Source: Bacteroidia bacterium (GTDB lineage Bacteria; Bacteroidota; Bacteroidia; J057; JAIXKT01). From it: a stretch of DNA of 64,000 bases. Made by a program: the position numbers and the translations under genes. The DNA lies in assembly GCA_026932145.1 (NCBI GenBank), contig JAIXKT010000054.1, positions 124,001 through 188,000 of the forward strand. The letters run 5' to 3'. Each line of letters starts with the position of its first letter. Positions within the stretch are counted from its first letter, which is position 1. Shown piece after piece: positions 63,826 through 64,000 of this stretch. Under the pieces are notes generated by a model that saw nothing but the letters and a program-made list of their open reading frames with translations, ran no database searches and was not told the origin of the DNA.

Positions 63826-64000
63826 ATGTCTTGTTATCAAGAGCTTACAGATATATTAGGTAAGCGAATTTTAATATTGGATGGTGCTATGGGCACTATG
63901 ATTCAGCGTTATGGCTTAACAGATTCAGATTATCGAGGAAACCGTTTTTTAAAGGAGGGCATACCTCAACCCGGAGACTCTCTGCATCCAAACGATTTGA
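63826..64000 (+). CDS. metH: Methionine synthase, homocysteine-binding N-terminus (3' end outside window)
   Basis: The first 58 codons of a frame that runs off the window. The N-terminal [18 protein letters not shown], followed by DYRGNRF and HPNDL, is the start of the homocysteine S-methyltransferase domain of cobalamin-dependent MetH. Many Bacteroidota encode this domain as the front of a full MetH; whether the cobalamin and reactivation domains follow cannot be seen. A stand-alone homocysteine methyltransferase is the alternative. Confidence 0.85.
   Translation, partial: MSCYQELTDILGKRILILDGAMGTMIQRYGLTDSDYRGNRFLKEGIPQPGDSLHPNDL

Overview
The window is an AT-rich chromosomal segment of a member of the phylum Bacteroidota. 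The sequence shows this in several ways: four secreted proteins end in a type IX secretion system (T9SS) sorting domain, start codons lack Shine-Dalgarno sequences and sit behind A/T-rich leaders, many genes are preceded by the Bacteroidota -7 promoter element TAnnTTTG, ribosomal protein L36 is the zinc-free type, and DUF4249-like and DUF4159 proteins are present. The exact order or family cannot be read from the sequence. Most of the window is housekeeping; mobile DNA is concentrated at 19.46-20.34 kb and 47.2-51.2 kb.

Layout. 1-5.05 kb: the end of the S10/spc/alpha ribosomal operon (secY 3' end, map, infA, rpmJ, rpsM, rpsK, rpsD, rpoA, rplQ), closed by a hairpin terminator that overlaps the start of an SGNH-hydrolase gene. 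6.7-13 kb (minus strand): ispE, a DUF4159 protein, a GH3-like protein, purB and a PHA synthase. 13.2-19.4 kb: a small unknown gene and a 1928-residue T9SS surface protein, convergent over a perfect 54-bp palindrome. 19.46-20.34 kb: a complete IS5-family element with TTA target duplications. 20.4-27.5 kb (minus): dapB, a dihydropyrimidinase, a TPR lipoprotein, cysS, an LRR protein, a metallo-beta-lactamase-fold hydrolase and an M23 peptidase. 27.6-39.6 kb: a secreted subtilase, a GT-C glycosyltransferase, bioB, the C-terminal transketolase subunit, an M1 peptidase, an unknown secreted protein, hbd, nuoM and a small membrane protein. 39.6-43.9 kb: a single-chain MmeI-type restriction-modification enzyme back to back with paaB-paaC. 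44.2-47.2 kb: a TPR membrane protein and a BrkB-family protein.

47.2-51.2 kb is the accessory highlight. Two nearly identical copies of an internally deleted IS5-family element (both lacking the same catalytic middle of the transposase) lie in the same orientation about 3.4 kb apart. Between them are a frameshifted small ORF, an AAA/DUF4143 ATPase, a GC-rich island of nested hairpins and a DUF6348-like gene. The left copy's terminal repeat supplies the last codons and stop of the BrkB-family gene.

51.5-64 kb: a YdcF-like protein, a T9SS serine hydrolase, a membrane pyrophosphatase (hppA), a thioredoxin-like protein, pyrE, a DUF4249-like lipoprotein, a sodium:solute symporter, the N-terminal transketolase subunit (27 kb from its partner), an ABC permease, a SpoIIE-type phosphatase, a relic of an IS1-type transposase, and the start of metH running off the window.

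Operons inferred from spacing: GH3-like/DUF4159/ispE; LRR/cysS/TPR lipoprotein; dihydropyrimidinase/dapB; M23/MBL hydrolase; paaB/paaC; TPR protein/BrkB; transketolase-N/ABC permease/SpoIIE phosphatase. No tRNA, rRNA or CRISPR array was recognised.
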